A stretch of DNA of 64,000 bases from Streptomyces sulfonofaciens. Its GTDB lineage: Bacteria > Actinomycetota > Actinomycetes > Streptomycetales > Streptomycetaceae. Each line of letters begins with the position of its first letter. The first letter of the stretch is position 1. This document shows positions 32,418-41,422 of the stretch, one piece after another. The DNA lies in contig NZ_BNCD01000019.1 in NCBI RefSeq assembly GCF_014656295.1, positions 1 to 64,000 on the forward strand, written 5' to 3'. Below the pieces are notes generated by a model, which saw only the letters and a list, made by a program, of their open reading frames with translations, ran no database searches and was not told the origin of the DNA. A program made the translations under genes and the position numbers.

Positions 32418-34466
32418 ATGACCGAGTACCCGGCCGGGCGTGCCAAGGACCGGCCCTGGCTCATGCGGACCTACGCGGGACACTCCACCGCGCAGGCGTC
32501 CAACGCCCTGTACCGGCAGGGCCTCGCGCACGGCCAGACCGGCCTGTCGGTGGCCTTCGACCTGCCCACGCAGACCGGTTACGACCCCGACCACGTGCTC
32601 GCGCGCGGCGAGGTCGGCCGGGTGGGGGTGCCCGTCGCGCACCTGGGCGACATGCGCAGCCTCTTCGAGGGCATCCCGCTGGAGCGCACCAACACCTCGA
32701 TGACCATCAACGCCACCGCCATGTGGCTGCTGGCCCTCTACCAGGTCCTCGCCGAGGAGCAGGGACTCGACGAGGGCGGCATCGCCCGGCTGGCCGGCAC
32801 CACGCAGAACGACATCGTCAAGGAGTACCTGTCCCGCGGGACGTACGTCTTCCCACCGGGCCCGTCCCTGCGGCTGACCACGGACCTGATCGCGTACACC
32901 GTCCACCGCATGCCGAAGTGGAACCCGGTCAACATCTGCAGCTACCACCTCCAGGAGGCCGGGGCGACGCCCGTCCAGGAGATCGCCTTCGCGCTCTCCA
33001 CCGCGGTCACCGTGCTGGACGCGGTCTTCGCCCGCGGTCAGGTTCCCGAGGAGCGCCGCGGGGAGGTGGTCGGCCGGGTCTCGTTCTTCGTCAGCGCCGG
33101 GGTCCGCTTCGTCGAGGAGATGTGCAAGATGCGCGCCTTCGGCCGCCTCTGGGACCGCATCACCCGCGAGCGGTACGGCATCGAGGACGCCCGGCAGCGC
33201 CGGTTCCGCTACGGCGTGCAGGTGAACAGCCTCGGTCTGACCGAGTCGCAGCCGGAGAACAACGTCCAGCGGATCGTGCTGGAGATGCTGGCGGTGACCC
33301 TCTCCAAGGACGCCCGCGCACGTGCCGTGCAACTGCCCGCCTGGAACGAGGCGCTGGGGCTTCCGCGGCCCTGGGACCAGCAGTGGTCGCTGCGCATCCA
33401 GCAGGTCCTCGCCCATGAGAGCGACCTCCTGGAGTACGACGACATCTTCGCCGGCTCCGACGTCATCGAGACCGAGGTGGCCGGGCTGGTGGAGCGGTCG
33501 CTCACCGAGATGGAACGCATCGAGGAGATGGGCGGCGTGCTCGCGGCCGTCGAGTCGGGCTACCTGAAGGAACGGCTGGTGGCCTCGCACGCGGCGCGCC
33601 GGGCCCGTGTCGAGTCCGGCGAGGAGGAGATCGTCGGCGTCAACTGCCACCGGGCGACCGAGCCCAGCCCGCTGACGGCCGACCTCGGCACGGCCGTGCT
33701 GAGCGTGGACCCCGGCGCGGAGGCACAGGCGGTGGCGGCGCTCGACCGCTGGCGGGCCACCCGCTGCCGACCGCCGTTCAACCGTCCCCGGCCCTGCAAG
33801 GCGCTGGAGCGGCTGAAGGAGGCCGCGGCCGGCACCGAGAACCTGATGGAGGCCACGCTGGAGTGCGCTCGCGCCGGCGTGACGACGGGCGAGTGGGCGG
33901 GCGCGCTGCGCGAGGTGTTCGGCGAGTACCGGGCCCCCACCGGCGTCTCCTCCGTGCCGGTCGCGGTGCCCGCGCGGGACGGCACAGGGCTGGCCGACGT
34001 CCGTGCCGCGGTGCAGGGCACGGCCGCGGAACTGGGCTGCGGCAGGCTCCGGCTGCTGGTCGGCAAGCCCGGGCTCGACGGGCACTCCAACGGCGCCGAG
34101 CAGATCGCGGTGCGCGCCAGGGACGCCGGCTTCGAGGTGGTCTACCAGGGCATCCGGCTGACGCCCGGGGAGATCGTGGCGGCCGCGCTCGCCGAGGACG
34201 TGCACTGCGTGGGCCTGTCGATCCTGTCCGGGGCGCACACCGCGCTGGTGCCCGACGTGCTGCGGCGGCTGCGGACGGCAGGTGCGGCGGACGTCCCGGT
34301 GGTCGTGGGCGGCATCATCCCCGCCGATGACGCCGAGGCGCTGCGGCGCGCGGGCGTGGCCGCCGTCTTCACCCCGAAGGACTTCGGTATCACGGAGATC
34401 ATCGGCCGTATCGTCGACGAGATCCGGCAAGCCAACAAGCTCGACCCCGTGGAGGTCCCCGCATGA
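32418..34466 (+). CDS. meaA: Ethylmalonyl-CoA mutase (MeaA)
   Basis: A 682-residue coenzyme B12-dependent mutase. The N-terminal TIM-barrel part carries GLSVAFDLPTQTGYDPDH, TNTSMTINATAMWLLALY and NICSYHLQEAGATPVQEIAFAL as in the methylmalonyl-CoA mutase large-chain family; the C-terminal cobalamin domain has GKPGLDGHSNGAEQIA (D-x-H-x-x-G) and GLSILSGAHTALVPDVL. Both domains on one chain and the position after ccr identify ethylmalonyl-CoA mutase, which makes methylsuccinyl-CoA. It starts 8 nt after the ccr stop with a GAGGAGAG ribosome site and overlaps the lyase gene by ATGA. Confidence 0.95.
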   Translation: MTEYPAGRAKDRPWLMRTYAGHSTAQASNALYRQGLAHGQTGLSVAFDLPTQTGYDPDHVLARGEVGRVGVPVAHLGDMRSLFEGIPLERTNTSMTINATAMWLLALYQVLAEEQGLDEGGIARLAGTTQNDIVKEYLSRGTYVFPPGPSLRLTTDLIAYTVHRMPKWNPVNICSYHLQEAGATPVQEIAFALSTAVTVLDAVFARGQVPEERRGEVVGRVSFFVSAGVRFVEEMCKMRAFGRLWDRITRERYGIEDARQRRFRYGVQVNSLGLTESQPENNVQRIVLEMLAVTLSKDARARAVQLPAWNEALGLPRPWDQQWSLRIQQVLAHESDLLEYDDIFAGSDVIETEVAGLVERSLTEMERIEEMGGVLAAVESGYLKERLVASHAARRARVESGEEEIVGVNCHRATEPSPLTADLGTAVLSVDPGAEAQAVAALDRWRATRCRPPFNRPRPCKALERLKEAAAGTENLMEATLECARAGVTTGEWAGALREVFGEYRAPTGVSSVPVAVPARDGTGLADVRAAVQGTAAELGCGRLRLLVGKPGLDGHSNGAEQIAVRARDAGFEVVYQGIRLTPGEIVAAALAEDVHCVGLSILSGAHTALVPDVLRRLRTAGAADVPVVVGGIIPADDAEALRRAGVAAVFTPKDFGITEIIGRIVDEIRQANKLDPVEVPA

Positions 34467-35428
34467 CCGGCCCCGTCAACCGCCTGCGCCCGCGCCGCTC
34501 GTGCCTCGCGGTGCCCGGCTCCAACCCGCGCTTCCTGGAGAAGGCCCAGTCGCTCCCCGCGGACCAGGTCTTCCTCGATCTGGAGGACGCCTGCGCGCCG
34601 CTCGCCAAGCCGGAGGCCCGGCACACCGTCGTCAGGTTCCTCAACGAGGGCGACTGGACGGGCAAGACGCGTGTGGTGCGGGTCAACGACTGGACGACCG
34701 AGTGGACCTACCGCGACGTCGTCACGGTCGTGGAGGGCGCGGGCGCACGTCTCGACTGCATCATGCTGCCCAAGGTCCAGGACGCCCAGCAGGTGGTGGC
34801 GCTCGACCTGCTGCTGACGCAGATCGAGAAGACGATGGGCTTCGAGGTCGGCAGGATCGGCATCGAGGCGCAGATCGAGGACGCCAGGGGCCTCGTCAAC
34901 GTCGACGCGATCGCGGCCGCTTCCCCGCGGCTGGAGACGATCGTCTTCGGGCCCGCCGACCTCATGGCGTCGATCAACATGAAGTCGCTGGTCGTCGGCG
35001 AGCAGCCGCCCGGTTATCCGGCCGACGCGTACCACTACATCCTGATGCGGATCCTGATGGCCGCCCGCGCACACGACCTGCAGGCCATCGACGGCCCCTA
35101 CCTCCAGATCAGGGACGTGGACGCCTTCCGAACGGTCGCGCAGCGGGCCGCGGCCCTCGGCTTCGACGGCAAGTGGGTGCTGCACCCGGGCCAGGTGGCG
35201 GCCGCCAACGAGGTCTTCTCACCCTCCCAGGAGGACTACGACCACGCCGAGCTGATCCTGGACGCCTACGCGTACCACACGTCGGAGGCGGGCGGCGCGA
35301 AGGGCTCGGCGATGCTCGGCGACGAGATGATCGACGAGGCCAGCCGCAAGATGGCGCTGGTGATCGCCGGCAAGGGGCGCGCCGCCGGCATGCGCCGCAC
35401 CAGCTCGTTCGAGGCCCCGGAGGCGTGA
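34463..35428 (+). CDS. HpcH/HpaI-type lyase, probable beta-methylmalyl-CoA lyase
   Basis: The 321-residue protein belongs to the citrate lyase beta/malyl-CoA lyase family: SCLAVPGSNPRFLEKAQ at the N-terminus, QVFLDLEDACAP (metal/Asp), RIGIEAQIEDARGLVNV (Glu ligand), VFGPADLMASINM and DGKWVLHPGQVAAAN. In the ethylmalonyl-CoA pathway it would cleave beta-methylmalyl-CoA to glyoxylate and propionyl-CoA, and may also condense or cleave malyl-CoA. Its ATG overlaps the meaA stop (ATGA) and its stop is followed directly by the MaoC-like gene, so it is in the middle of the operon. Confidence 0.92.
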   Translation: MTGPVNRLRPRRSCLAVPGSNPRFLEKAQSLPADQVFLDLEDACAPLAKPEARHTVVRFLNEGDWTGKTRVVRVNDWTTEWTYRDVVTVVEGAGARLDCIMLPKVQDAQQVVALDLLLTQIEKTMGFEVGRIGIEAQIEDARGLVNVDAIAAASPRLETIVFGPADLMASINMKSLVVGEQPPGYPADAYHYILMRILMAARAHDLQAIDGPYLQIRDVDAFRTVAQRAAALGFDGKWVLHPGQVAAANEVFSPSQEDYDHAELILDAYAYHTSEAGGAKGSAMLGDEMIDEASRKMALVIAGKGRAAGMRRTSSFEAPEA

Positions 35429-35433
35429 CGCGC

Positions 35434-35991
35434 ATGCGGTTCGGACGCACCTTCGAGGAGTTCGAGGTCGGCGCCGTGTACCGGCACTGGCCCGGCAAGA
35501 CGGTCACCGAGTACGACGACCACCTCTTCTGCCTGCTGACGATGAACCACCACCCGCTGCACCTGGACGCGCACTACGCCGGGCGGGCCACGGACTTCGG
35601 GCGGAACGTCGTGGTGGGCAACTACGTCTACTCGCTGCTGCTCGGCATGTCGGTGCCCGACGTGTCGGGCAAGGCGATCGCCAATCTGGAGGTGGAGTCG
35701 CTGCGGCACGTGGCGCCGACCTTCCACGGCGACACCCTCTACGGCGAGACGGCGGTGCTGGACAAGACCCCGTCCAGGTCCCGGCCCGACCGGGGCGTCG
35801 TGCAGGTGGAGACCCGGGGCCACAAGCAGGACGGCACGCTGGTGTGCACCTTCCGCCGCAAGGTGCTGGTACCGACGCGGGCGTACGTCGAGGAGCACGG
35901 CGGCGAACAGCCCGGCCGTCCGCAGCCCCGCCACCCGCAGGGCCCCGACCCCGCGCACCCCGCGGCCCCGGACACCCCGCGCCCGCAGTGA
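35434..35991 (+). CDS. MaoC-like dehydratase, probable mesaconyl-CoA hydratase
   Basis: A 185-residue hotdog-fold hydratase: RTFEEFEVGAVYRHWPGKTVTEYDDHLFCLLT followed by MNHHPLHLDAHYA (the catalytic Asp/His region), NVVVGNYVYSLLLGMSVPD, and VSGKAIANLEVESLRHVAPTFHGDTL. In the pathway it would hydrate mesaconyl-CoA to beta-methylmalyl-CoA. The ATG at 35434 is preferred over the GTG at 35425, because GGAGG is 10 nt before the ATG but only about 1 nt before the GTG. The last 30 residues are Pro-rich and not part of the fold. Confidence 0.9.
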   Translation: MRFGRTFEEFEVGAVYRHWPGKTVTEYDDHLFCLLTMNHHPLHLDAHYAGRATDFGRNVVVGNYVYSLLLGMSVPDVSGKAIANLEVESLRHVAPTFHGDTLYGETAVLDKTPSRSRPDRGVVQVETRGHKQDGTLVCTFRRKVLVPTRAYVEEHGGEQPGRPQPRHPQGPDPAHPAAPDTPRPQ

Positions 35992-36063
35992 GCCCGCACA
36001 GCCCAGTGACCCCCTCGGAGCCCGGACGGCCCGGGAGCCCGGAGAGCCAGGAGAAGTGACGCC

Positions 36064-37269
36064 ATGAGCCGACTCGCCCAGACCCACGGTCTCACCGACG
36101 TCCAGCGGGAGATCCTCGCGACGGTCCGTGACTTCGTCGACAAGGAGATCCTCCCGGTCGCCACCGAGCTGGAGCACCGGGACGAGTACCCGCAGGCGAT
36201 CGTGGACGGGCTCAGGGAACTCGGGCTCTTCGGCCTGATGATCCCGGAGGAGTACGGGGGTCTCGGCGAGTCGCTGCTGACGTACGCGCTGTGCGTGGAG
36301 GAGATCGCCAGGGGCTGGATGTCGGTGTCCGGCATCATCAACACGCACTTCATCGTGGCGTACCTCCTCCAGCGGCACGGCACCCAGGAGCAGCGGGAGC
36401 GCTTCCTGCCCCGGATGGCGGCGGGCGAGGTGCGGGGCGCGTTCTCGATGTCGGAGCCGGGGCTCGGCTCCGATGTGGCGGCCATCACCTCCAAGGCGGT
36501 GCGGGACGGCGACGCGTACGTGCTGACCGGCCAGAAGATGTGGCTGACGAACGGCGGAACCTCCACGCTGGTGGCCGTGCTGTGCCGGACGGGCGAGGGG
36601 CGCGCCGAGGGTGACGCTCCCCACAGGTCCCTGACGTCCTTCCTGGTGGAGAAGGAGCCCGGCTTCGGCGAGGTACGTCCCGGTCTCACCATCCCCGGGA
36701 AGATCGAGAAGATGGGCTACAAAGGTGTGGACACCACCGAATTCATCATGGATGGACTGCGCGTTCCCGCGGACCGCGTGCTCGGCGGGGCCACCGGCCG
36801 AGGGTTTTACCAAATGATGGACGGAGTGGAGGTCGGCCGCGTCAACGTTGCAGCGCGTGGTTGCGGCGTCGCCCGGCGCGCCTTCGAGCTGGGCATCGCC
36901 TACGCCCAGCAGCGGCACACCTTCGGCCGGCCGATCGCCCAGCACCAGGCGGTTCAGTTCAAGCTGGCGGAGATGGCTACCAAGGTTGAGGCGGCTCATG
37001 CCATGATGGTGAACGCAGCGCGCAAAAAGGACTCCGGGGAGCGAAACGACCTTGAAGCAGGGATGGCGAAGTACCTCGCCTCCGAGTACTGCAAAGAGGT
37101 GGTGGAAGACGCCTTCCGGATCCACGGCGGCTACGGCTTCTCGAAGGAGTACGAGATCGAGCGCCTCTACCGGGAGGCCCCGATGCTGCTGATCGGCGAA
37201 GGTACCGCCGAAATCCAGAAAATGATCATCGGGCGGCGGCTCCTCGAGGAGTATCGGTACCAGGGATAG
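36064..37269 (+). CDS. Acyl-CoA dehydrogenase, probable methylsuccinyl-CoA dehydrogenase
   Basis: A classical 401-residue acyl-CoA dehydrogenase: FGLMIPEEYGGLGES, FSMSEPGLGSDVAAI, MWLTNGGTSTLVAVLCRTG, and the C-terminal GGYGFSKEYEIERLYREA followed by IGEGTAEIQKMIIGRRLL, where the Glu of GEGT is the catalytic base. Position at the end of the ccr operon indicates oxidation of (2S)-methylsuccinyl-CoA to mesaconyl-CoA. The Rhodobacter enzyme is, as I recall, longer at the N-terminus, so substrate should be confirmed. The gene begins 72 bp after the MaoC-like gene; its 3' half has lower GC than its neighbours. Confidence 0.88.
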   Translation: MSRLAQTHGLTDVQREILATVRDFVDKEILPVATELEHRDEYPQAIVDGLRELGLFGLMIPEEYGGLGESLLTYALCVEEIARGWMSVSGIINTHFIVAYLLQRHGTQEQRERFLPRMAAGEVRGAFSMSEPGLGSDVAAITSKAVRDGDAYVLTGQKMWLTNGGTSTLVAVLCRTGEGRAEGDAPHRSLTSFLVEKEPGFGEVRPGLTIPGKIEKMGYKGVDTTEFIMDGLRVPADRVLGGATGRGFYQMMDGVEVGRVNVAARGCGVARRAFELGIAYAQQRHTFGRPIAQHQAVQFKLAEMATKVEAAHAMMVNAARKKDSGERNDLEAGMAKYLASEYCKEVVEDAFRIHGGYGFSKEYEIERLYREAPMLLIGEGTAEIQKMIIGRRLLEEYRYQG

Positions 37270-37334
37270 TTTCCGGGTCCCGAGCGGATTTCCCGAGGAG
37301 AACGTCACCCGCGGTCATCACGTACCGGCCACCG

Positions 37335-37358
37335 ACTCGGCTTCCTCGCTTGCCGAGT
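37335..37358 (+). terminator. Weak hairpin after the acyl-CoA dehydrogenase gene
   Basis: Seven-bp arms ACTCGGC/GCCGAGT with a 10-nt loop lie 66 nt after the stop at 37269. The right arm overlaps a possible psd promoter (TTGCCG at 37350, TACGAT at 37375, 19-bp spacer). Confidence 0.35.
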
Positions 37359-37438
37359 TGCGGCCCGTAACCGATACGATCGCCGGAAAGCCGCCGTCCC
37401 CCTTTCCTGCGCGGCATCATCCGCTACGAAGGTCATCC

Positions 37439-38104
37439 ATGCCCCACAGCCAAACCTCTGCACCACGCGACAGCCTCCTCAAAGGACGACTCGCGCGCGG
37501 AGCATCGCCGTGGCTTCTGCCGACCGTCGCCACCGCAGCCCTGAGCGTGGCCCGCTCCCTGCGTGCCCCCCGGTCGCGGACCGCGACCGTCCTCGCCGTG
37601 CCCACCACCGCCCTCGCGGTGGGCATGCTGTGGTTCTTCCGCGACCCCGAGCGCACCGTCGCCGCCGGTCGGGTGATCTCGCCCGCCGACGGTGTGGTGC
37701 AGAGCATCATGCCGTGGAAGGACGGGCGCACCCGTGTCGCGATCTTCATGAGCCCGCTGAACGTGCACGTCAACCGTGCACCGCTGGCCGGCAGCATCAC
37801 CTCCGTGGAGCACGTTCCGGGTGGTTTCGTCCCGGCGTTCAACAAGGAGAGCGAGAACAACGAGCGCGTCGTCTGGCACTTCGACACCGAGCTCGGTGAC
37901 ATCGAGATGGTGCAGATCGCCGGTGCCGTGGCGCGCCGTATCGTGCCGTACCTCACCCAGGGCAGCAAGGTCGAGCAGGGCGAGCGGATCGGACTCATCC
38001 GGTTCGGCTCCAGGGTCGACCTCTACCTCCCCCGCGGTGTGGAGGTCGCGGTCGAGGTCGGTCAGAAGACGGTGGCTGGGGTGACGCGCCTTGACCGTGA
38101 TTGA
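37439..38104 (+). CDS. psd: Phosphatidylserine decarboxylase (short form)
   Basis: A 221-residue pro-enzyme of the short phosphatidylserine decarboxylase type. It has an N-terminal membrane segment (TVLAVPTTALAVGMLWFF), FRDPERTV, VISPADGVVQSIMPW, FMSPLNVHVNRAPLAG (His), and near the C-terminus IRFGSRVDLYLP, where self-cleavage at Gly-Ser creates the pyruvoyl group. It converts phosphatidylserine to phosphatidylethanolamine. The ATG at 37439 is chosen because the hydrophobic segment and family match follow; an upstream frame from 37358 is not needed. The next gene, pssA, overlaps its end by 14 bp, so the two pathway steps are coupled. Confidence 0.92.
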   Translation: MPHSQTSAPRDSLLKGRLARGASPWLLPTVATAALSVARSLRAPRSRTATVLAVPTTALAVGMLWFFRDPERTVAAGRVISPADGVVQSIMPWKDGRTRVAIFMSPLNVHVNRAPLAGSITSVEHVPGGFVPAFNKESENNERVVWHFDTELGDIEMVQIAGAVARRIVPYLTQGSKVEQGERIGLIRFGSRVDLYLPRGVEVAVEVGQKTVAGVTRLDRD

Positions 38105-38945
38105 TCCGGAGACACAGGCCGGCTGGGTGCCGGAGTCCGAGCAGGACGACGACGGCGAGGAGATGCCGCTGTCCCTGCGCCTGTCGATAGCGGACACCCT
38201 CACCCTCGGCAACGCGACCTGCGGCTTCATGGCGGTGTACTTCACCACCACGGGCATCCTCATCCCGCACCTGACGGGCAGTGCCGAGTCGGGCATGGCC
38301 CGCCATTCGGCGGCCACCGCCGTGATCCTGATGCTGTGCGCCGCCGTCTTCGACCTCTGCGACGGCCTGGTGGCGCGCAAGCTGCGCAGCTCGCCGATGG
38401 GGGCCGAGCTTGACAACCTCTCCGACCTGATCAGCTTCGGCCTCGCACCCGCCTACTTCGTCCTCGTCTACGGCATGGTCGCGGACGACGCCCACCAGCG
38501 GGTGGCGGCGGTGGGTGCGATCGTGGTGCTGCTCGCCGTGGTGCTGCGGCTCGCCAGATTCTCGTGCGTGACGCTCAAGGACGGCATGTTCCAGGGCATG
38601 CCGAGCCCGTTCGGGGCGCTGACGGTCGTCTCGATCGTGCTGCTCGAGCTGCCGTTCGTCGCCACCCTGATGGCGATCATCGGCACCGCGTGGCTGATGG
38701 TGAGCCGCGTCGAGTACCCGAAGCCGCGGGGCCGCCTCGCGGCGGCGATGTTGTCCTGGATCGTGCTGAGCATCGGGCTGCTGGCCGCATGGGCCTTCGA
38801 CGCACCCGGCGGGCAGCTCCTGCTGCAGACCGGCTGCTCGCTCCAGTTGGTGCTGGGCGCGGTGATCCCGCTGTTCGCCACGGCCCGCCGGGTGAACAAC
38901 TTCCGCGACAACCGCCGCGAGGCCCGGGCGGCGCAGCTCCCGTAG
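38091..38945 (+). CDS. pssA: Phosphatidylserine synthase (CDP-alcohol phosphatidyltransferase)
   Basis: A 284-residue integral membrane enzyme making phosphatidylserine from CDP-diacylglycerol and serine. The CDP-alcohol phosphatidyltransferase signature is complete: CDGLVARKLRSSPMGAELDNLSD (D-G-x2-A-R-x8-G-x3-D-x3-D, about residue 90). About seven hydrophobic segments are visible (e.g. ATAVILMLCAAVF, LAPAYFVLVYGMV, VGAIVVLLAVVL, IVLLELPFVATLMAII). The start is TTG at 38091, or GTG at 38097, both inside psd; each predicts coupling with the upstream gene. A strong hairpin follows the stop. Confidence 0.92.
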   Translation: MTVIDPETQAGWVPESEQDDDGEEMPLSLRLSIADTLTLGNATCGFMAVYFTTTGILIPHLTGSAESGMARHSAATAVILMLCAAVFDLCDGLVARKLRSSPMGAELDNLSDLISFGLAPAYFVLVYGMVADDAHQRVAAVGAIVVLLAVVLRLARFSCVTLKDGMFQGMPSPFGALTVVSIVLLELPFVATLMAIIGTAWLMVSRVEYPKPRGRLAAAMLSWIVLSIGLLAAWAFDAPGGQLLLQTGCSLQLVLGAVIPLFATARRVNNFRDNRREARAAQLP

Positions 38946-38966
38946 GGGCCGGCATCCGCCGCTGTC

Positions 38967-39004
38967 CGTGGGCCCGGGTCCTCCTCGAAGGGCCCGGGCC
39001 CACG
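38967..39004. terminator. Terminator between convergent pssA and glycerate kinase
   Basis: Twelve-bp perfect arms (38967-38978 and 38993-39004) with a 14-nt loop lie 22 nt after the pssA stop and about 80 nt beyond the glycerate kinase stop; it may work in both directions. Confidence 0.75.
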
Positions 39005-39085
39005 TGCGTTCGCAGGCGAGCGGGGCGCGACACGGCCGCCCAGCCACGGCAGGTACCCCGTCCGCCACGGCGGGCGGGCGGCTTC

Positions 39086-40372
39086 CTACCCCGGCAGGTC
39101 GTGCGCGATCCGTTCGCCGAGGGACTCCAGCAGGGGCCCGGCCTCGGCGATGCAGCGCCCGACGTCGGGCTCGATGTCCGTCAGCGCGTAGGCGCGCCGT
39201 ATGCCCGCGTCGGCCAGTGCGCCGGGGCGCAGCGCAAGGCGGCCGCAGACCGCGATGACGTCCTTGCCCGCGGCCCCGGCCGCCGCCGCGACACCGGCAG
39301 GGGCCTTGCCGTGCAGCGTCTGCTCGTCCAGCGAGCCCTCCCCCGTGATGACGAGCGTCGACCTGCGCAGCGCCGGCGCGAAGCCGAGCACGTCGAGCAT
39401 CACCTCGATACCCGGCCTGAAGCGTGCTCCGAGGCCCACCAGCGCCCCGTATCCGATGCCGCCGGCCGCTCCGGCGCCGGGAGCGGCCGCCAGCTCCAGG
39501 GCCCGGGGCCCGGCGGCTGCGCCCAGGACCTCGGCGAAGTGCGCGAGTGACGCGTCCAGCACCGCCACGTCCGCCCAGGTCGCGCCCTTCTGCGGCCCGT
39601 ACACGGCCGCGGCGCCCTTAGGGCCGGTCAGCGGGTTGTCGACGTCGCTGGCGAGCACGACGTCGACCTCGGCCAGGCGTGCGTCGAGACCGCTCAGGTC
39701 GGCGGTGGCCAGGGTGCCCAGCGGGCCGCCGCCGGGCGCGACCGGACTGCCGCCGGCGGTCAGCAGCCGTGCGCCGAGTGCCACGAGCATTCCGGCGCCG
39801 CCGTCGGTCGTCGCGCTGCCGCCCACACCGAAGACGACCGTGCGGGCCCCGGCGTCCAGCGCGGCGCGCAGCAGCTCGCCTGCGCCGTAGGTGGTGGCGG
39901 TGAGCGGCGCGAACGCTCCGCGGGGCAGGAGCTGGAGTCCGGCGGCCTCGGCCATCTCCACGACGGCGGTGTCACCGCGCAGCGCGAAGGCCGCTCGCAC
40001 CTGGTCGCCGAGCGGCCCGGTCACCGGCACCTGATGGCGCTCGAAGCCCGCGGCGACCGCCGCGTCCACCGTGCCGTCGCCGCCGTCGGCGACCGGCAGC
40101 GCCTCGACCGCGAGGTCCGGCACCACCCGGCGCAGGCCCGCGGTGAGCCGCTGCGCCACCTGTACGGCGGTGAGCGAGCCCTTGAACTTGTCCGCGGCTA
40201 TCAGTACCCGCCGCGGTCCCGTGCGGGGCACCGTCTCGGCGTCGGGCGACGGAGCGCCGGCCGGCACCGGCCCGGCACCGGCCGCGGCGGGTCCGGCGCC
40301 GGTGGTGTCCCGGCCGGTACCCGCGGGGGTCGTCGCACTCGGCGAGGTCTTCGTCACTGGAGCGTCAGCCAC
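39086..40372 (-). CDS. Glycerate 2-kinase (GlxK/GarK family)
   Basis: The 428-residue protein contains a full glycerate kinase type 1 domain: RVLIAADKFKGSLTAVQVA, ALPVADGGDGTVDAAVAA, VEMAEAAGLQLLP, TYGAGELLRAALDAGA, VGGSATTDGGAGML, DVDNPLTGPKGAAAVYGPQKGA and TLVITGEGSLDEQTL. It phosphorylates glycerate to 2-phosphoglycerate in glyoxylate/glycerate salvage. The glyoxylate produced by the nearby ethylmalonyl-CoA pathway could feed this route, which is inference. The first 50 residues are Ala/Pro/Gly-rich and not part of the domain. The GTG at 40372 has AGGGG about 8-10 nt upstream; a downstream start near the domain cannot be excluded. Confidence 0.9.
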   Translation of the reverse strand: MADAPVTKTSPSATTPAGTGRDTTGAGPAAAGAGPVPAGAPSPDAETVPRTGPRRVLIAADKFKGSLTAVQVAQRLTAGLRRVVPDLAVEALPVADGGDGTVDAAVAAGFERHQVPVTGPLGDQVRAAFALRGDTAVVEMAEAAGLQLLPRGAFAPLTATTYGAGELLRAALDAGARTVVFGVGGSATTDGGAGMLVALGARLLTAGGSPVAPGGGPLGTLATADLSGLDARLAEVDVVLASDVDNPLTGPKGAAAVYGPQKGATWADVAVLDASLAHFAEVLGAAAGPRALELAAAPGAGAAGGIGYGALVGLGARFRPGIEVMLDVLGFAPALRRSTLVITGEGSLDEQTLHGKAPAGVAAAAGAAGKDVIAVCGRLALRPGALADAGIRRAYALTDIEPDVGRCIAEAGPLLESLGERIAHDLPG

Positions 40373-40526
40373 CTTGCATTCCCCTTGCTCATCCGGCCTT
40401 GCGTGGCCCTGCGCACGTCAAGGCAGTCGCGCCGCTGCGACCTTAACCGGAGCGGCGGGACGCTGCCCACGGCGGCCACGGTGCGGACGGCGGGCGAATA
40501 CGGGCGGGGCCCGCGCGGGCCGCAAC

Positions 40527-40532
40527 TACGCT
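40527..40532 (+). promoter_or_regulatory. -10 element of a leaderless NUDIX transcript
   Basis: TACGCT lies 6 nt before the GTG at 40539, and no ribosome site is present. Confidence 0.55.
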
Positions 40533-40538
40533 GTCGGT

Positions 40539-41216
40539 GTGACTGCTGCGGACACCGACACCCAAGCCGATCCTGACCCCCGTCCCCGACCGACCACCGC
40601 CACCGCCGCCGGCCCCGACCCCGCCGGGTCCGCCGGATCCGCCGGGGCGGCGGCCGCCACGGCCCCGACCGCATCGGCCCTCGGGTCGCCTGCCGCCGCG
40701 AACCCCCCGGGCACAGGGGCGGCCGCCGCTGACCCCGCCTACGCCGCGTACATCGCGGGCCTTCCGCGCGTCCTCGCCGGAGCCGCCACCCTGTTCCGCG
40801 ACACCGGGGGCCGGGTGCTGCTCGTCGAGCCGAACTACCGCGAGGGCTGGGGCCTGCCGGGCGGCACCGTCGAGTCGGACGAGGGCGAGACGCCCCGGCA
40901 GGGCGCGCGGCGCGAGACGGCCGAGGAGATCGGCCTCGACATCGAGCCCGGCCGGCTCCTCGCGGTGGACTGGGCGCGCGGCAGCGGCCGGCCGCCCGTC
41001 GTCGCGTACCTCTACGACGGCGGCGTGCTGACCGCCGGGGAGCTGGCCTCGATCCGGCTCCAGGAGGAGGAGCTGCTGTCCTGGCGCATGGTCGCGCCCG
41101 ACGACCTGGGCGGCCATCTGCCGCCCACGACCACGCGCCGCGTGCTCGCCGCGCTGGAGGCCCTGGACGCCGGTTCGGGCCCCGCGGAACTGGAGGACGG
41201 CCACCGCGTGGGATGA
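40539..41216 (+). CDS. NUDIX hydrolase with Ala/Pro-rich N-terminus
   Basis: A 225-residue protein whose NUDIX box is GGTVESDEGETPRQGARRETAEEIGL (quoted by its ends GGTVE and REtAEEIG; about residues 109-131), close to the consensus GX5EX7REUXEEXGU. It is preceded by GGRVLLVEPNYREGWGLPGG. Such enzymes hydrolyse nucleoside diphosphate-linked compounds; the substrate is unknown. The first 70 residues are Ala/Pro/Thr-rich and probably disordered. The GTG at 40539 is supported by the -10 element 6 nt upstream; longer frames to 40071 run antisense to the glycerate kinase. Confidence 0.85.
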   Translation: MTAADTDTQADPDPRPRPTTATAAGPDPAGSAGSAGAAAATAPTASALGSPAAANPPGTGAAAADPAYAAYIAGLPRVLAGAATLFRDTGGRVLLVEPNYREGWGLPGGTVESDEGETPRQGARRETAEEIGLDIEPGRLLAVDWARGSGRPPVVAYLYDGGVLTAGELASIRLQEEELLSWRMVAPDDLGGHLPPTTTRRVLAALEALDAGSGPAELEDGHRVG

Positions 41217-41381
41217 CGCGCGCCCGCCGTGGGTACGAGCGGGGACCGCCGGCGGCAAGCCCTCCCGGCGCCATCTCCCCCTGACGCGGCCCCGGCCGCC
41301 CACCGCGCCCCGCAGCGCCGCCGCCCTCGTCCGCGACGAGCACCGCGCCCCGACCCGGTCGGGGGGCCGGGTACGGGCGGG

Positions 41382-41422
41382 CCGGTACGGGTGGACCGGT
41401 ACGGGTGGACCGGTACGGGTGG
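41382..41422. repeat. 14-bp tandem repeat, three copies
   Basis: CCGGTACGGGTGGA repeats at 41382-41395 and 41396-41409, with a 13-bp copy at 41410-41422 and a diverged copy just before 41382. The unit length equals that of the unrelated-looking array at 13891. Confidence 0.85.

Noticed and set aside
40071-40538. N-terminal extension of the NUDIX frame into the glycerate kinase region
   Set aside because: Antisense to a real gene; a -10 element and GTG at 40539 give a better start.
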